Shown: one piece after another, positions 5,377 through 6,319 of the stretch | How positions within the stretch are numbered: the stretch's first letter is position 1 | How the letters are laid out: the number at the start of each line of letters is the position of its first letter | From: Methanocorpusculum sp. | Lineage (GTDB): Archaea > Halobacteriota > Methanomicrobia > Methanomicrobiales > Methanocorpusculaceae | Length of the DNA: 6,319 nt | Direction of reading: 5' to 3' | NCBI GenBank assembly: GCA_029987395.1 | Contig: DALTVX010000120.1 | Span: 1 to 6,319 of the forward strand | Notes under the pieces: model-generated | Seen by the model: the letters and a program-made list of their open reading frames with translations, nothing else | The model's database searches: none | Told to the model about the DNA's origin: nothing | Translations under genes and position numbers: made by a program

Positions 5377-6225
5377 ATGGGATATACTGGAGTTATTTTG
5401 GTTGACAAACCGCGAGGACCCACCAGTCATCAGGTTGCCGCATGGGTAGGGAAGATGCTTAAGTCAGATGTGGGACATTCGGGAACTCTGGATCCCATGG
5501 TCTCAGGAGTACTTGTTGTCATGCTCGGAAAAGCGGTAAGGCTTGCCCCTCTTCTGCTTCTTCACGAAAAAGAGTATGTGGCATGCATGCGTCTGCATGC
5601 AGACGTCCCGCGTGAACGCGTCGAGGAGGTCGTAAAACAGTTTACCGGAAGAGTGTATCAGCGGCCACCGAGACGCTCGGCAGTAAAACGAGCTCTGCGC
5701 ATTCGTGTGATTCACAGAATAGAGATGCTCGACATGCAGGATAGGCTCGTTCTTCTGAAAATTCGGTGTGAAGCCGGGACCTATATCAGATCGGTCTGTG
5801 TGCACATCGGTAATGTTCTCGGGTGCGGCGGTCAGATGGTAGAGCTGCGCCGAACAAGATCAGGCGGATTTTCATGCGAAGAGTCACACACCCTTCACGA
5901 GATCCGTGACGCGGTCGAGACAAAAGACGAAGCAGGACTATTAGCAATGATCCTCCCGCCTGAGCAGGCAATTGCAGACATCCCAAAAATCATTATCCGA
6001 AACAAGGCAGCAAAAGCAGTCGCAAATGGTGCAATGCTCGCCGGAGTCGGGGTATTGTCTGTGGAAAAATTCTCACGCGGACAGAGTGTAGCTCTAATAA
6101 CAGAGAGCGGACAGCTGATCGCTCTTGCCGACTCACTGTTTGATTCAGAGAAAATCGTTTGCGGCAGCCCAGGTCTGGTCGCAAAATCGACACGCGTTTT
6201 CGTTACCCCCAACTCAGTAAGTTAA
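5377..6225 (+). CDS. cbf5: Archaeal Cbf5/TruB-family RNA pseudouridine synthase with PUA domain
   Basis: This enzyme family isomerises uridine to pseudouridine. Archaeal Cbf5 is the catalytic subunit of H/ACA guide RNPs acting on rRNA and can also modify U55 of tRNA. The 282-residue product has VILVDKPRGPTSHQV (6-20), catalytic Asp39 in GHSGTLDPMVSG, Tyr67 in KEYVACMRLH, RPPRRSAVKR, and Arg138 in EAGTYIRSVCVHIG, followed by ELRRTRSGGF. The HADVP and RPPRRSAVKR segments are closer to archaeal Cbf5 than to bacterial TruB. Residues from about 200 onward look like a PUA domain (VANGAMLAGVGVL, FSRGQSVALITESGQLIALA). Compared with the roughly 340-residue Pyrococcus protein it lacks about 45 N-terminal residues and has a shorter tail. 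The ATG follows the hemD TAA directly in the same frame, so no upstream extension is possible. A GGAGAG site precedes it. Databases may name it truB. Confidence 0.92.
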   Translation: MGYTGVILVDKPRGPTSHQVAAWVGKMLKSDVGHSGTLDPMVSGVLVVMLGKAVRLAPLLLLHEKEYVACMRLHADVPRERVEEVVKQFTGRVYQRPPRRSAVKRALRIRVIHRIEMLDMQDRLVLLKIRCEAGTYIRSVCVHIGNVLGCGGQMVELRRTRSGGFSCEESHTLHEIRDAVETKDEAGLLAMILPPEQAIADIPKIIIRNKAAKAVANGAMLAGVGVLSVEKFSRGQSVALITESGQLIALADSLFDSEKIVCGSPGLVAKSTRVFVTPNSVS

Positions 6226-6229
6226 TAAA
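6222..6229 (+). promoter_or_regulatory. Candidate TATA box of tRNA-Ser
   Basis: TTAATAAA overlaps the stop codon of the preceding gene and lies about 27 bases before 6252, giving a short 5' leader to the tRNA at 6263. The alternative ATTTTAT at 6244-6250 is too close to the tRNA 5' end. This is tentative. Confidence 0.3.
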
Positions 6230-6244
6230 GGCTGAGAACACACA

Positions 6245-6265
6245 TTTTATGCTAGTTTTTATGCT
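6245..6265 (+). repeat. Short tandem direct repeat at the tRNA-Ser 5' end
   Basis: TTTTATGCT occurs at 6245-6253 and again at 6257-6265, a period of 12 bases. The second copy includes the first three bases (GCT) of the tRNA. The intervening TTTTT (6256-6260) could also act as a weak terminator for the hemD-cbf5 message. It may simply be chance in AT-rich DNA. Confidence 0.4.
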
Positions 6266-6319
6266 GAGGTAGTCTAGCGGTAGGGCGCGGGCCTGGAAAG
6301 CCCGTGAGGCGAAAGTCTC
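6263..6319 (+). tRNA. tRNA-Ser (anticodon GGA), 3' part outside window
   Basis: The 5' part of a class II tRNA is visible: acceptor strand GCTGAGG, a D arm of three pairs (GTC/GGC), and an anticodon stem CGGGC/GCCCG enclosing the loop CTGGAAA. The anticodon GGA at 6295-6297 reads the serine codons UCC and UCU. A long variable arm follows, GAGGC-GAAA-GTCTC (6306-6319), which is diagnostic of serine and leucine tRNAs. The T arm and 3' acceptor strand lie beyond the window edge. Confidence 0.93.

Noticed and set aside
1..6319. A CRISPR array, insertion sequence, toxin-antitoxin pair or novel defence system
   Set aside because: I found no regularly spaced repeats, transposase or nuclease motifs, and every large frame is explained by a housekeeping gene or a single membrane protein.

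Overview
The window looks like chromosomal DNA of a methanogenic archaeon, most likely of the order Methanomicrobiales and perhaps close to Methanocorpusculum. The order is an inference from remembered protein style and was not tested by a search. The main evidence is a complete mer gene (F420-dependent methylene-tetrahydromethanopterin reductase, a core methanogenesis enzyme), an archaeal Cbf5/TruB-type pseudouridine synthase, archaeal TATA-box/leaderless gene starts, GGTG-type Shine-Dalgarno sites and a complete tRNA without an encoded CCA end.

Layout from left to right. Positions 1-1436 (minus strand) carry the two subunits of the ribose-5-phosphate-dependent pyridoxal 5'-phosphate synthase. 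pdxS is followed by pdxT, which overlaps it by 11 bp and runs off the left edge after its catalytic triad. A 286-bp gap (1437-1722) holds the pdx leader and the mer terminator. Positions 1723-2706 (minus) are mer. A 160-bp gap holds the mer promoter and the terminator of an upstream tRNA-Arg(TCG) gene at 2867-2938 (minus). Divergent from the tRNA, at 2980-3411 (plus), is a short dCTP deaminase/dUTPase superfamily protein, more likely a dUTPase. It converges on, and overlaps by 12 bp, a 408-residue TctA-like (DUF112 type) membrane protein at 3400-4626 (minus). A 54-bp divergent promoter region separates this from a plus-strand pair: hemD (uroporphyrinogen-III synthase, 4681-5376) and a cbf5/truB-like gene (5377-6225), joined with no spacer. 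The window ends inside a class II tRNA-Ser(GGA) gene.

Functionally this is a compact housekeeping region: PLP cofactor synthesis, the methyl branch of methanogenesis, dUTP sanitation, tetrapyrrole synthesis (the route to siroheme, F430 and corrinoids) and RNA pseudouridylation. No mobile element, CRISPR array, defence island or unrecognised multi-gene system is visible. The most notable points are regulatory and structural: a TATA-like element exactly midway between two apparently leaderless divergent genes, a dUTPase-like protein whose deaminase glutamate position is Cys, a Cbf5 homologue whose missing N-terminal extension is confirmed by a stop codon directly before its ATG, and a solitary TctA-like protein with no partner genes in the window.
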